Origin: Anaerolineae bacterium
Lineage (GTDB): Bacteria; Chloroflexota; Anaerolineae; Anaerolineales; E44-bin32
Assembly: GCA_011174825.1 (NCBI GenBank)
Contig: DUEZ01000070.1
Coordinates: 19,649-83,648, forward strand
Direction: 5' to 3'
DNA: 64,000 nucleotides
Shown here: positions 25,666 through 34,879 of the stretch, piece by piece
Layout of the letters: each line of letters begins with the position of its first letter
Position numbering within the stretch: the first letter of the stretch is position 1
Translations under genes and position numbers: made by a program
The notes under the pieces: model-generated
Told to the model about the DNA's origin: nothing
Database searches by the model: none
What the model saw: only the letters and a program-made list of their open reading frames with translations

Positions 25666-25830
25666 ATGAGTAGCGAGCGGATCAAGGAACTGGAAAAGCA
25701 GATAAACGAGTTAAAGAGTCAATGGCCCGCTCATTCGGTGTCCCCTGCGATGCTTCAGCGGTTGGATGGACTGGAAGAGGAATTGGAGAGGGAGATAAGG
25801 AAAACATCTGAGAAACAAGAAGATCCCTGA
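25666..25830 (+). CDS. Conserved small charged protein (54 aa)
   Basis: A short gene beginning MSSERIKELEKQINELKSQW, with PAHSVSPAMLQRLDGLEEEL and an acidic/basic tail ending EDP. It is almost entirely helical and amphipathic. The W-PAHSV-P-ML pattern recalls small proteins seen in many anaerobes and archaea. It starts three bases after the methyltransferase stop, implying co-translation. No function is known. Confidence 0.7.
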   Translation: MSSERIKELEKQINELKSQWPAHSVSPAMLQRLDGLEEELEREIRKTSEKQEDP

Positions 25831-26052
25831 GAAAGTAGCCAAAGTGGATGATAGGAAATGTCGATCTGGGAAAGGCGACGAGGATACAGAGATTGACGCG
25901 CTTGCATGTCTCAACTAGATACTTAATTGGGAACCTTTTTGTGAAATACCTGATCCTAATCCGGCTATAGGTGTTGGCGGGTCTTTGTGGCCGGCAACAG
26001 GAAAGGAAAAGTTGGCCAGTTAAATTAATAATGAAAGTCTAACCCCGGATGG

Positions 26053-27012
26053 CTATCTTGTTTTTGCCTGACTGTATACCCCAACCACGCTGATGATGAT
26101 GATCCCGTTCAACATGATCTGCCATTCTACGCCAAGGCCTGCCATGATCAGTATGCTGTACAGGATCGACAGGATGAGCACCCCGAGGAAAGTTCTCTCC
26201 ACACCCCCGCGTCCACCAGAGAACAGGGTTCCACCGATGACTACAGCGGCGATGGACTTCAACGTGAGGTCCGCACCAATCCCTGCTCCGCTTTGAAAGG
26301 TGGGATAGGGTGTCCGTGCCCATCCGAGATATAGGAGGCCGGCCAGGGCGGCCAGCAACCCGCTGAGCATGTAGACGGTGATCTGAATACGTTGAACCTG
26401 TATGCCCGAGCAGCGGGATGCAACCGGGTTGCTTCCCAGTGCCCGAATTCGCCAGCCGAAGGGAGTGATCTTCAGGATGAAATAAAATAAGACAGAAAGC
26501 AGGATCCAGACCAGGCTGATGATGGGGAATTCGAAGATCCGGCCAGTGCTGAACGAAATTAACAGCTCGGTAGCCCGCCCGTGACCGCCACCGCCCGTGG
26601 TGACATAAAGAACGCCTGTCAGGATAATCATCATAGCCAGGGTCATGACGACGTGAGGAACTTTTAATTTGGCGATCGCCGCTCCGTTAATGATCCCGAT
26701 GACCGCCCCCATCAGTAAGCAGGCTAGGGCTGGAACCAGTGTGTTTCCCTTGACCATCAACAAAGCCCCGACCATAGTGCTGATCCAATAGATCGACCCG
26801 ACGGATAGGTCAAGACCGCCGGAGAGGATCACCAGAGTCTGAGCCAGGGAAAGGATGCCAAACATGGTGTTAACGTACAGGACCATTGTGATGTGTTTAT
26901 AGGTCAGGAAGCCTGGAGTGGCGATGCTGGCTACCGCCATGATCAAGACCAGCGCCAAGATTAGAATGACAACCTCTGCGTAGGATGACTGCAGCCTTAA
27001 TTTGGAGATCAC
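26053..27012 (-). CDS. Ribose-type ABC importer permease (second)
   Basis: 319 residues and about nine membrane helices, with RbsC-family motifs LAQTLVILSGGLDLSVGSIY, IINGAAIAKLKVPHVVMTLA and the late IAAVVIGGTLFSGGRGGVE, the region contacting the ATPase. A GTG start overlaps the stop of the preceding permease by four bases. It probably forms a heterodimer with that permease. The substrate is a sugar, polyol or related compound set by the binding protein. Confidence 0.93.
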   Translation of the reverse strand: MISKLRLQSSYAEVVILILALVLIMAVASIATPGFLTYKHITMVLYVNTMFGILSLAQTLVILSGGLDLSVGSIYWISTMVGALLMVKGNTLVPALACLLMGAVIGIINGAAIAKLKVPHVVMTLAMMIILTGVLYVTTGGGGHGRATELLISFSTGRIFEFPIISLVWILLSVLFYFILKITPFGWRIRALGSNPVASRCSGIQVQRIQITVYMLSGLLAALAGLLYLGWARTPYPTFQSGAGIGADLTLKSIAAVVIGGTLFSGGRGGVERTFLGVLILSILYSILIMAGLGVEWQIMLNGIIIISVVGVYSQAKTR

Positions 27013-28001
27013 CCGGACCTCCTCCCCTTCCTGGCGAAATAGAGCTGAAAGCCAGCCACGCTGGCTAGCAGCACGCCTTTTACGATGAAGTGGTACCAGA
27101 TGTTGATACCCAAGAACTGCAGGATCCGACCGATGGAAGAGATGATCAGAGCAGCGCCCAGTGTTCCTGAATAGCCGCCCACTCCCCCGGTGACCAGTGT
27201 ACCGCCCATGAACACCGTGGTAAACGAATCGAAAAGGTATGACGCCCCTGCCTCAGCATTGCCACTTCCTATCCTGGCTGCGATAAATAGCCCGCCCAGC
27301 GCGGCAGCGACAGCGCTCACAATGTAGACTTTTACCCTGGTTTGGTCCGTGTTGATGCCCGACATACGGGCATACTCCGGCTCACCGCCTATGGCATATA
27401 TCTCACGCCCAAATTTTCTCTTCTGGAGAATGACAAATCCGACCGCGGCTGCGACTACCAAAATAAGGAAAGAAGTCAGGGGGAAATCCCCCACCTGATA
27501 GAGGAGGAGTCCTTTAAAATCGTCCGGGATGTACCCACCCGGGCTTGGCCTGATGAGCTGGTTAATACCCGTCAGAAAGAACATCATGCAGAGGGTCATG
27601 ATGAAAGGATCGATACGCAGCTTGGTAATCCCGAAGCCGTTTATCGCTCCGATGATAACGGCGAAGATCAGCACCAGGATAATGCTGGGTATGATGCCCT
27701 TTACCATGGTCACGGAAGCCACGGCGGTTGCCATACTGGCCACCGCACCGACTGAAAGATCGAATCCGCGGCTTAAGACTACAAGGGTCTGACCGAAGCC
27801 GATCAGGGATATCGGGACTGCGCTGGTGATGATGTTTGAGAAGGTGGACATCATCCGAAAGTATGGTGAGGCGACCGAGGCGGCGATCCAGAAAACAACG
27901 AGGAGGATGTAGATGTAATGAGCCGACAGCAGTGCAAGCAGCCTCTTACCTACAACACTCGTTCCGTGTAGGGTCGTTCTCCCGCTGTGTGTGTTAGCCA
28001 T
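27009..28001 (-). CDS. Ribose-type ABC importer permease (first)
   Basis: 330 residues, RbsC family. It has GFGQTLVVLSRGFDLSVGAV, GAINGFGITKLRIDPFIMTL and FTTVFMGGTLVTGGVGGYSG. Its ATG overlaps the ATPase gene by eight bases. It is paralogous to the next permease. Confidence 0.93.
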   Translation of the reverse strand: MANTHSGRTTLHGTSVVGKRLLALLSAHYIYILLVVFWIAASVASPYFRMMSTFSNIITSAVPISLIGFGQTLVVLSRGFDLSVGAVASMATAVASVTMVKGIIPSIILVLIFAVIIGAINGFGITKLRIDPFIMTLCMMFFLTGINQLIRPSPGGYIPDDFKGLLLYQVGDFPLTSFLILVVAAAVGFVILQKRKFGREIYAIGGEPEYARMSGINTDQTRVKVYIVSAVAAALGGLFIAARIGSGNAEAGASYLFDSFTTVFMGGTLVTGGVGGYSGTLGAALIISSIGRILQFLGINIWYHFIVKGVLLASVAGFQLYFARKGRRSG

Positions 28002-29523
28002 AGTACGAGTCGACCAGCTCCTCTTCGTTAACTTCTAGGCCACTGAACTCCCGGGCGATCACGCCTTCGCGCATCACCAGGATGCGATCTGGCAGGCTGA
28101 CCACTTCTTCCAGATCGGTCAGGACAACCAGGGCAGGGATGCCCTCGTCGACTAACTTTCTAAGCAGGTTATAGATCTCGACTTTAGCGCCGACGTCGAG
28201 ACCGATGGTGGGTTGGTCCATGAGGAGGATTTTTGGCCGCGCTAGCAGGTATTTCCCGAGGACGACTTTCTGCCGATTGCCGCCACTGAGCTGCTGAACG
28301 ATCTTGGCCAGAGAGGGTGTCTCGATTCGGAGGTTCGATACCATGTCCTCAATGACGCTGCGATCGTTTTTCATGCGGATGATCCCAAAAGGCGCACGGT
28401 CGTTGATGCTGGCCAGAGATATGTTGAGCCAGACATCGTGTGTCAACCACAGCTCCTCCTCATCCCGTCGATCCGAGACATAGAAAATGCCGCTTTCAAT
28501 CGCATCGTATGGATTACGGATTCTCTTGGTTTTTCCTTCGAGAAGAATGTCCCCCTCGACATGTGTAAGCAGACCTGCTACTGCTCGCAGGATCGCGCTC
28601 TGACCTTGACCACGTAAACCCGCCAGTGCGACGATCTCTCCTTTATATACATCGAGGTTGATGCCGCGCAAACGAGAATTCCTTAAATTCATGAGGGACA
28701 GCACGTTTTGCTCTCTCGCTTCTGCTTTGGCTTTCGGGGGAAAATGCAGCCCCTTCTCCGTGCCGGTCATCATGAGGACGACTTCCTTACGGGTGGCGGC
28801 AAGGTCCTCTTTTTCCGTGTTGTCTATGCACCCTTCGAAGTTCCCGTCTCTGAGCACGAGGATCTCGTCGCAGATGGTGAGCACTTCATGCAGCCGGTGG
28901 GAGATGAAGATGATCGTCTTACCTGCCTGTTTCAACGTCTGCATGATGTCAAAGAGCTGATGTACGATCTCACTCGGGAGAGGAGCGGTCACCTCGTCGA
29001 GAATCAATATCTTGGGATCACGGTACAAGGCCTTGGAGAGCTCGACCAGGCTTTTCTCTGCTTCGGAGATCTCACTGGCGTGTACAGAAACATCCAGATT
29101 CAGCCCTACCTTGTTGAGCACTTCACGCGAATCAGCTTCCATCCTACGGTTGTTGATGAATCCACCATCGTAGAAGCTCTGGAGACTATCCAGAAAGACA
29201 TTCTCAGCTATGCTCATCTGTGGGATCAGTGCGTGTTCTTGAAAGACCGCATCGATCCCGAACTCGTAGCGGGCTTGTTGAGGATCTCTGATGTAGATCC
29301 TTTCTCCCGAGATCAAAATCTCCCCCTCTTCGGGCGGGAACAGGCCCATCAGGATTTTGACCAGAGTGGATTTCCCGGCGCCGTTTTCACCAACGAGGCC
29401 GTAGATCCTGCCTTGCTCCAAGGTAAAGCTAATCCTCTTGAGCACATCCACTCCGGGAAATCGCTTGCTAATGGATTTCAGTGTCAGAATTCCCGAAGTC
29501 TCATCCTTACGAGCCTGTTCCAC
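27994..29523 (-). CDS. Ribose-type ABC importer ATPase (RbsA/MglA-like, two cassettes)
   Basis: A 509-residue tandem ATPase. The first cassette has GENGAGKST, an ISEAEKSLVELSKAL signature region (a variant of LSVGQQQ) and KILILDEVTAPL. The second cassette has a degenerate Walker A GLRGQGQSAI and a strong LSGGNRQKVVLGKYL plus ILLMDQPTIGLDVGAK. Asymmetry of this kind is normal for RbsA/MglA proteins. A GTG start follows AGGTGAT. It is six bases downstream of the binding-protein gene. Confidence 0.93.
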   Translation of the reverse strand: MEQARKDETSGILTLKSISKRFPGVDVLKRISFTLEQGRIYGLVGENGAGKSTLVKILMGLFPPEEGEILISGERIYIRDPQQARYEFGIDAVFQEHALIPQMSIAENVFLDSLQSFYDGGFINNRRMEADSREVLNKVGLNLDVSVHASEISEAEKSLVELSKALYRDPKILILDEVTAPLPSEIVHQLFDIMQTLKQAGKTIIFISHRLHEVLTICDEILVLRDGNFEGCIDNTEKEDLAATRKEVVLMMTGTEKGLHFPPKAKAEAREQNVLSLMNLRNSRLRGINLDVYKGEIVALAGLRGQGQSAILRAVAGLLTHVEGDILLEGKTKRIRNPYDAIESGIFYVSDRRDEEELWLTHDVWLNISLASINDRAPFGIIRMKNDRSVIEDMVSNLRIETPSLAKIVQQLSGGNRQKVVLGKYLLARPKILLMDQPTIGLDVGAKVEIYNLLRKLVDEGIPALVVLTDLEEVVSLPDRILVMREGVIAREFSGLEVNEEELVDSYYG

Positions 29524-29529
29524 GATAGA

Positions 29530-30729
29530 TCACCTGCAGGCTTCTTGGCACTCTTCATCGGACAGAGGGGTGTAGACGAAGATTCCCTCCGGTGCAGCAG
29601 GCCGCACGTATTCTGCGAATTGCTCCGATGTGATTACGGGTGTCGGGAAGAAATACGCCTTGGGGATCGGATATCCTTGCAGCAACATCTCCATCAACCT
29701 AACACTGATCGCGCTAGTGATTGAGGGATGACACGAGGCGAATGCAGGGATGTTATATTCGATCGCTTTTTGTAGGAAGCCGTTCTGGTCTTCGGAGGCA
29801 TGCGCATACAGGCTGGGATCCATGTCGAGCTCGATCATGGCGTCGATAATGGCCAGAGACATCTGACCGCCAACGGAGTAGATCCCATCGAACTCAGGAT
29901 GGGCAGCCACCATGTCCATGAAGATCGTCTTGGCTTTATCGTACGACCAGTCACCGTACTCGATGGCCGCGATTTCTATGCCCGGATAATTTTCGAGCAC
30001 AGAGAGTCCGCCGCCGCTGCGAGCGTCATCGATTGGGTATGCCTTCAGTCCCCTGAAGAAGAGGATCTTGCCCTCTCCGTTCAGTTCCTCGGCCAGCCAT
30101 TCGGCACTTTGCGTGCCAAAAGTCCAGGGATCGTCGGAGACGAAACTTGTGTATTTGGTGGTATCGGCCGAATTGTTGAACAGGATAATCGGGCAGCCGG
30201 CGTCGAAGATTTCTTCAATGGTGTCAACCAGCGCCATGGGGTCCAAGGGATCTACGATGATGCCGTCCAGATCGCCAGCCTTCCACATGGTGAACATGTC
30301 CTTGAGGTTGTTGATCTGCGTATCAACCGATCCGGCGCTGTCCATATGGACGAACTCCTCGATGAGCGCCGAGCGTTCCACCTCCCGTGTAAACTCAGCG
30401 ATGTTCACCTCCTGCCATGGCTCGCCTCGCCAACTGGTGATGTAACCGATCTTGAACGGGGGATCGACTCGGTACTCATGGATATTGGGGGCGTTGTAAC
30501 CCCAATCAAGGAAGGCATGCTTCTCCATTGTCAGAGTATAGGCGGTATCCGTGTTCAGATCGTACTTTGGAATCACCGCTAAGTCAGCACTCGGCTCAAC
30601 CTCTGCTGGCGTTTCAGCGGGTTCGGCTTTGGGCATTAGGAAGTAGACACCACCCCCCACTACAACAGCGACTACGACTAATGTGATGATAAATGTAGTG
30701 ATGGATACAGTACTACCCTTCTTTTCCAT
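29530..30729 (-). CDS. Sugar ABC transporter substrate-binding protein (periplasmic-binding type I)
   Basis: 399 residues. An uncleaved-looking N-terminal anchor (about 8-30, no lipobox Cys) and a Pro/Glu linker precede a two-lobe binding domain starting near FKIGYITSWRGEPWQEVNIA. DGIIVDPLDPMALVDTIEEI, CPIILFNNSADT, GEGKILFFRGL and FDGIYSVGGQMSLAIIDAM are in the ribose-binding protein pattern. GGAGGTGAAAC precedes the ATG. The ligand is unknown; aromatic residues W (SWRGEPW) near the first strand would stack on a sugar ring. Confidence 0.88.
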   Translation of the reverse strand: MEKKGSTVSITTFIITLVVVAVVVGGGVYFLMPKAEPAETPAEVEPSADLAVIPKYDLNTDTAYTLTMEKHAFLDWGYNAPNIHEYRVDPPFKIGYITSWRGEPWQEVNIAEFTREVERSALIEEFVHMDSAGSVDTQINNLKDMFTMWKAGDLDGIIVDPLDPMALVDTIEEIFDAGCPIILFNNSADTTKYTSFVSDDPWTFGTQSAEWLAEELNGEGKILFFRGLKAYPIDDARSGGGLSVLENYPGIEIAAIEYGDWSYDKAKTIFMDMVAAHPEFDGIYSVGGQMSLAIIDAMIELDMDPSLYAHASEDQNGFLQKAIEYNIPAFASCHPSITSAISVRLMEMLLQGYPIPKAYFFPTPVITSEQFAEYVRPAAPEGIFVYTPLSDEECQEACR

Positions 30730-30822
30730 GTTTCACCTCCATGGTTTCTTTTGGGAGCTTTCCTGTCCCACGAGAACAAATAGTGATTCCTGTCGGACAG
30801 GTTTGCCTTCCCCGCTTCCGTA

Positions 30823-32385
30823 TCAGCCATCTCCTTGATTGCTCATGCGGTGGAGATCGTCGTTGACCGGACAGAGTGCGGAGTAGGCGCGGTTAAATAG
30901 TGGGAATTGCTGTTCGTAGATTTTGGCGATTTCCTCCTTAGGTTCGATTGTCTCCTTCTTCTTGATGTACTTCTCGACACCCTCGTCGAAGCTTTCAAAC
31001 AATCCTAGTGCGACTCCGGCGATAATTGCGGCGCCCAACGAATTGGCCTCCTGGTGAGCCGTAAGCGTGACGATCTTTTTGTTCAGGATGTTGGCCTCGA
31101 TCTCGCGCCACAGGGCGCTTTTTGAGCCACCGCCGATCATGCGCAGCTCCGGGAAGGGCACTCCCACTTGTTCTTCCATTGCCTCGCACATCAGCCGGAT
31201 GTTGAAGGTTACCCCTTCTAGGACGGCTCTCAGGATGTCTTCCCGCTTATGAGCCAGTGTCAAGCCCACAAGCGCTCCCCGGTCACTCAAGTTGTTATGG
31301 GGCGCTCCACCAGGTCGCAAGTTGGGCAGGAAAATCAGCCCTTGAGCCCCCGGGACGGAGATAGAGGCTTCCTCGGTCATGAGGTCATAGGGATCCAGAC
31401 CACGTTGCTGGGCGTCAGAACTCTCCATCCGGCAAACCTGATCCCGGAACCATTCAAAAGCCACTCCCGCGGAGAACATGGCCAGTTGGACGACATATCG
31501 ATCCGGCACGACATGACATAGCGTGAAGGGTCGCATCTGGTCGTCGAATATGGGTTGGGGAGGGGCAACAGCCAGCCAGGAAGCCGAGCCTATGTAATTG
31601 TAGGCGGATCCCTCTCGGACCACGCCTGCCCCGAGAGCAGCGCAAGCAACGTCTCCTCCTCCCAGGATGACAGGGGTTCCTTCCAACAAGCCGATCTCTT
31701 TGGCAGCCTGTTTACCGACCTTTCCGACCGATGTGTGGGCGGGAAGGATCTCGTCGCTGAGCTTGTCCAGGTCGATCCCCACTTCGCGAACCATGTCTGC
31801 GGCCCATTCCTTGCGATGAATATCGAGCAGTCCGGTGTTCGAAGCGTCTGAGTGGTCGGTGACGAACCGCCCGGTAAGCCGCAGCACCAAGACATCTTTG
31901 GCACCCAGGAACTTGTGAGTCTTTTGGTAGATTTCGGGGAATTTTTCCTTCAGCCACAGGATCTTGGCGATCGGATAGAGCGCGATTTCCATCCCGCCTC
32001 CTGTGGTGTGGTAGAACGTCTGCCAGCCGACTTTGTCCTTGATATCCTGGGCTTGTTTTCCACTGCGATGGTCGGCCCAAAGCATGATGTTCTTCTGAAG
32101 AATTTTGCCTTTCTGATCGACCGGGATCCCGGCCATCATCTGACCACTGAAGGTAAGCCCCAGGATCTGGGAGGGCGTGATCTTTGAGGCAGAGAGCACC
32201 TCCTGAGTGGAATCGATTAAAGCCTGCCACCAGTCATCCGGGCTCTGTTCTGCCCAGGTGGGTTGTGGGTAATGTGTTGCATAGGGACGGTAGCAGCTTT
32301 GGATCAGTTGTCCATCAGGGTCGTAAAGGGAGGCTTTGTTGCCGGTGGTCCCGAAATCATGAGCGAGTATGACCTTACCTTGCAC
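30823..32385 (-). CDS. FGGY-family carbohydrate kinase (xylulokinase-like)
   Basis: 520 residues with the actin-like ATPase fold. N-terminal phosphate loop AHDFGTTGNKASLYD, WWQALIDSTQE, FSGQMMAGIPVD, LWADHRSGKQAQDI, then C-terminal MIGGGSKSALWREIEANILN and EANSLGAAIIAGVALG. This is closest to xylulo- and related pentulokinases. A GTG start five bases after AAGGAGGT. It phosphorylates a sugar or polyol brought in by the downstream importer. The true substrate is not clear, since no isomerase or epimerase is adjacent. Confidence 0.9.
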   Translation of the reverse strand: MQGKVILAHDFGTTGNKASLYDPDGQLIQSCYRPYATHYPQPTWAEQSPDDWWQALIDSTQEVLSASKITPSQILGLTFSGQMMAGIPVDQKGKILQKNIMLWADHRSGKQAQDIKDKVGWQTFYHTTGGGMEIALYPIAKILWLKEKFPEIYQKTHKFLGAKDVLVLRLTGRFVTDHSDASNTGLLDIHRKEWAADMVREVGIDLDKLSDEILPAHTSVGKVGKQAAKEIGLLEGTPVILGGGDVACAALGAGVVREGSAYNYIGSASWLAVAPPQPIFDDQMRPFTLCHVVPDRYVVQLAMFSAGVAFEWFRDQVCRMESSDAQQRGLDPYDLMTEEASISVPGAQGLIFLPNLRPGGAPHNNLSDRGALVGLTLAHKREDILRAVLEGVTFNIRLMCEAMEEQVGVPFPELRMIGGGSKSALWREIEANILNKKIVTLTAHQEANSLGAAIIAGVALGLFESFDEGVEKYIKKKETIEPKEEIAKIYEQQFPLFNRAYSALCPVNDDLHRMSNQGDG

Positions 32386-32425
32386 GTTGGACCTCCTTCG
32401 GTGGAATCTCGGCGGATAACTTTTC

Positions 32426-33286
32426 TTAGGACACGCGCCTGTGGATTCTGCTCTTCAGACTGACTCCGGGTTGGAGATAGGTTCGTAGATAGTCGATGGG
32501 TTCATCGTTATGGTTGCAAGATACACCTGTGATCATCAGGATACTGGAGAAGGGGGGTACCCCGAGTAGTCTAACGACTTCGGGATCGACCGCCTCTACG
32601 GCTGTGGCGTAGCGCTCGGAGCTGACGATGGGGCAGTTGTAGCGCACTTCTAGCGTTTTATAGAGGCTATCCTGCACAAAGTCGCTCCTGACGATACCCG
32701 GGAACCTCGCTTCGGAAAATCGGGAATCGCAGACCATGATCGGCTCGTCGAATGCGTACCTCAGCCTTCTCATGTGGATGACCGGATCTCCCTCCTGCAA
32801 CAGCAGGATCTTGGCCATCTTGCCCGTTGCCGGGACGCTTTGCATCGAGACGATCTCGCTTCTTATGGGCACATCTTGGGGAAACTGGTCTGCAAAGCTC
32901 ATTCCTTCCGTCAGGAAACCCAAGCTGATGTAGGGCTTTTCCTTCACAAAGGTTCCCGATCGCTTGTCTTGCTTGTCGCGCGAAAGCCAACCTTCGTTGA
33001 GCAGGATTTGCACCGACTTGTTGGCTGTAGGCCGACTCACATGATAATAAGAGGAGATGGATTCCTCGGAAGGGAAACGAGTGCCAGGCTGAAAAACTTC
33101 GTCCTGGATCAGCTTGATGAAAAAGCGGCTTAATTGGTAGTAAATCGGAACAGGCGAATCAGGATGCAACTCTAAGTTCGCCCTTAGAAATGTCTGTTGG
33201 AACTCATCATTCAAGTCCATAGGGCTCCATTCATATCCAGTTTTAGGCAGTTTTGAATTCGTCCCATGGAATACCATAGGATGCAT
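32426..33286 (-). CDS. GntR/HutC-family regulator (UTRA ligand domain)
   Basis: 286 residues. The N-terminal winged helix (about 40-110) reads PVPIYYQLSRFFIKLIQDEV, FPSEESISSYYHVSRPTANK and NEGWLSRDKQDKRSGTFV. The C-terminal UTRA domain includes GDPVIHMRRLRYAFDEPIMV and DYLRTYLQPG. It is first on the minus strand and divergent from the AOR operon, so it is placed to control both directions in response to the imported substrate or a catabolite. Confidence 0.9.
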   Translation of the reverse strand: MHPMVFHGTNSKLPKTGYEWSPMDLNDEFQQTFLRANLELHPDSPVPIYYQLSRFFIKLIQDEVFQPGTRFPSEESISSYYHVSRPTANKSVQILLNEGWLSRDKQDKRSGTFVKEKPYISLGFLTEGMSFADQFPQDVPIRSEIVSMQSVPATGKMAKILLLQEGDPVIHMRRLRYAFDEPIMVCDSRFSEARFPGIVRSDFVQDSLYKTLEVRYNCPIVSSERYATAVEAVDPEVVRLLGVPPFSSILMITGVSCNHNDEPIDYLRTYLQPGVSLKSRIHRRVS

Positions 33287-33332
33287 CGTACGTTCAACAA
33301 CCCTGCTCCATGGGTGGGGCGTCTGTCAAAAA

Positions 33333-33361
33333 ATCTTATCATGCGGCCATATAAATGTCAA
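33333..33361 (-). promoter_or_regulatory. Putative leftward promoter for the gntR-kinase-importer operon
   Basis: On the minus strand TTGACA (33361-33356) is followed 17 bases later by TAAGAT (33338-33333), a 4/6 match to the -10 consensus. Confidence 0.5.
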
Positions 33362-33391
33362 GTCATAATTTTGTATTAATGTAAATATGTA

Positions 33392-33420
33392 TTGACGTAT
33401 AAAATGTTATGCGTTATACT
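33392..33420 (+). promoter_or_regulatory. Promoter for the cyclase-AOR-aldolase operon
   Basis: TTGACG (33392-33397) and TATACT (33415-33420) have a 17-base spacer and lie 49 bases before the first gene. The very AT-rich DNA between this and the leftward promoter repeats TGTATT twice (33372 and 33388) and is the likely regulator-binding zone. Confidence 0.7.
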
Positions 33421-33468
33421 GAGATAACCAACTTTTCTATACACAAATCCATACTCGAGGAGTGAGAT

Positions 33469-34188
33469 ATGTACATCGAACTCTCCTATTCGCTGATTCC
33501 ACAGGAAATCGTCATGCCTGGCGCCATCGATAAGCCGGTGGTGATCAAACGTTCCCGTATGGCACCCATGCCTGAGGATAGCGACGAAACCGATGTCCGC
33601 TGGGGTTCGTACAACAACACCAGCATCGCGCAATTTTTCGCTCACACAGGCACCCATATCGATGTTCCCTTCCACGTGGACCCTGATGGATACAAGCTTC
33701 ATGAGTTAGATCTAAACGACTTCATCTTCGAACACCCTCTACTGCTGGACCTTCCCAAGGGTGAGAGGGAAAAGATCACCGTGGATGATCTTCGATCCCA
33801 TGAAAAAGAGTTGTCCAAGGCCGATGTGCTGCTGATTTACACGGGGTGGTCAAAGATTCGCAATCAGGAGCCTGAGCGTTACGTGGCTGATCAACCCAGC
33901 TTCACTGTGGAGGCGGCCAACTACTTGGTCGATAACTTCAACATCCGCGCCTACGGTATCGACACGATTGGGATCGAGAACATCTCGGAGGGGAAGGCTG
34001 CTTCTCCCGTCCAGTTTCCGGTACACAAGACCTTCTTGCTGAAAAAGAAGCAAAAAGCATTCGTGATTGAAGACCTTAATTTAAAGCTCGTTCTGGGTAA
34101 AAAGATCCGGCGTTTTTACGCCATTCCCCTTCGTATGTATGGAATCGAGGCCATGCCCGTGACCGCTTTCGCGGAAGTGGAAAGCTGA
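33469..34188 (+). CDS. Cyclase/kynurenine formamidase-like metal-dependent hydrolase
   Basis: 239 residues of the cyclase family. The metal-binding motif FAHTGTHIDVPFHV (HxGTHxDxPxH form) is near residue 63, with a later YGIDTIGIENISEG region. Known members hydrolyse formamides, lactones or cyclic amides using Mn or Zn. In a locus with aldolases and a sugar importer, opening of a sugar lactone or a cyclic intermediate is a plausible job, but this is inference. First gene of the plus-strand operon. Confidence 0.85.
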   Translation: MYIELSYSLIPQEIVMPGAIDKPVVIKRSRMAPMPEDSDETDVRWGSYNNTSIAQFFAHTGTHIDVPFHVDPDGYKLHELDLNDFIFEHPLLLDLPKGEREKITVDDLRSHEKELSKADVLLIYTGWSKIRNQEPERYVADQPSFTVEAANYLVDNFNIRAYGIDTIGIENISEGKAASPVQFPVHKTFLLKKKQKAFVIEDLNLKLVLGKKIRRFYAIPLRMYGIEAMPVTAFAEVES

Positions 34189-34189
34189 G

Positions 34190-34564
34190 ATGAACGCCGA
34201 GCACATTGGAATATTCGCCAGAGATACGGTCGCCTTATCCCGATGGTATCTCGAAACGCTGGGCTTCAAGGTCATTCGCACGCTGGAGAAGGAAGGCAGG
34301 CCGCCGATCTTTTTCTTAAAGGGAGAAAAAGGGATGGTGATCGAGATCCTACCCACGACCTCGTCTCACGTAGCCCGGGAGCTATCTGACCCCGGGTATA
34401 GCCATATCGGGCTGGTTGTGCAAGATTTTGATCAGGCGGCGTCCTCCCTGCAATCCAAGGGCGTTTCCTTGCACGACGTACGTACGACCAGCAACGGATG
34501 GACCATCGGTTACTTTAACGATCCGGAAGGCAATCGGTTGGAGATCGTCTACCGGCCACAGTGA
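34190..34564 (+). CDS. VOC/glyoxalase-family protein
   Basis: 124 residues with the paired beta-alpha-beta-beta-beta units of the vicinal-oxygen-chelate fold. HIGIFARDTVALSRWYLETL contains the first metal His. SHIGLVVQDFDQA holds the second, and WTIGYFNDPEGNRLEIVYRP the terminal Glu. Members include lactoylglutathione lyase, epimerases and dioxygenases. It begins one base after the cyclase stop, so the two are co-translated. Specific activity unknown. Confidence 0.85.
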   Translation: MNAEHIGIFARDTVALSRWYLETLGFKVIRTLEKEGRPPIFFLKGEKGMVIEILPTTSSHVARELSDPGYSHIGLVVQDFDQAASSLQSKGVSLHDVRTTSNGWTIGYFNDPEGNRLEIVYRPQ

Positions 34565-34577
34565 GGAAGGACCGGCG

Positions 34578-34853
34578 ATGAGAATCGAGGGGATCGTTAT
34601 CATCCCTAGCATGTGTCGCGGCTGCCGCAGCTGCCAGTTGGCCTGTTCCTATGTCAGGCACGGGGTTTTCAATCCGGCCAAGTCTGTCATCGTGATGGAT
34701 CGGGAAGTAGAAACGGATCACACAGTGCCGGTCATTCTCCCCCTGAGTTGTGATCTGTGCGGTGGGAATCCCGCCTGCCTGAGAGCTTGTCCCTACGGAG
34801 CCATCGTGGCGAATACGGAGCATACCAGCTATAAGATCCTGGTCCAAACCTGA
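34578..34853 (+). CDS. AOR-associated [4Fe-4S] ferredoxin subunit
   Basis: 91 residues with eight cysteines in two blocks: CRGCRSCQLACSY near residue 13 and CDLCGGNPACLRACPYG near residue 60. Two 4Fe-4S clusters are expected. The ATG at 34578 follows GAGGAAGG; a longer frame from 34416 overlaps the VOC gene and is rejected. Small ferredoxins of this shape are encoded directly before tungsten aldehyde oxidoreductases and pass their electrons on. Confidence 0.88.
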   Translation: MRIEGIVIIPSMCRGCRSCQLACSYVRHGVFNPAKSVIVMDREVETDHTVPVILPLSCDLCGGNPACLRACPYGAIVANTEHTSYKILVQT

Positions 34854-34879
34854 TAGCGAGAGTCTGAAAGGAGCCAGAG

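Noticed and set aside
28708..29724. 338-residue plus-strand frame
   Set aside because: It is antisense to the ribose-type ABC ATPase, whose minus-strand protein has all ABC motifs. The plus frame has no family features.
29800..30582. 260-residue plus-strand frame
   Set aside because: It is antisense to the substrate-binding protein, which has a clear ribosome site and fold pattern.
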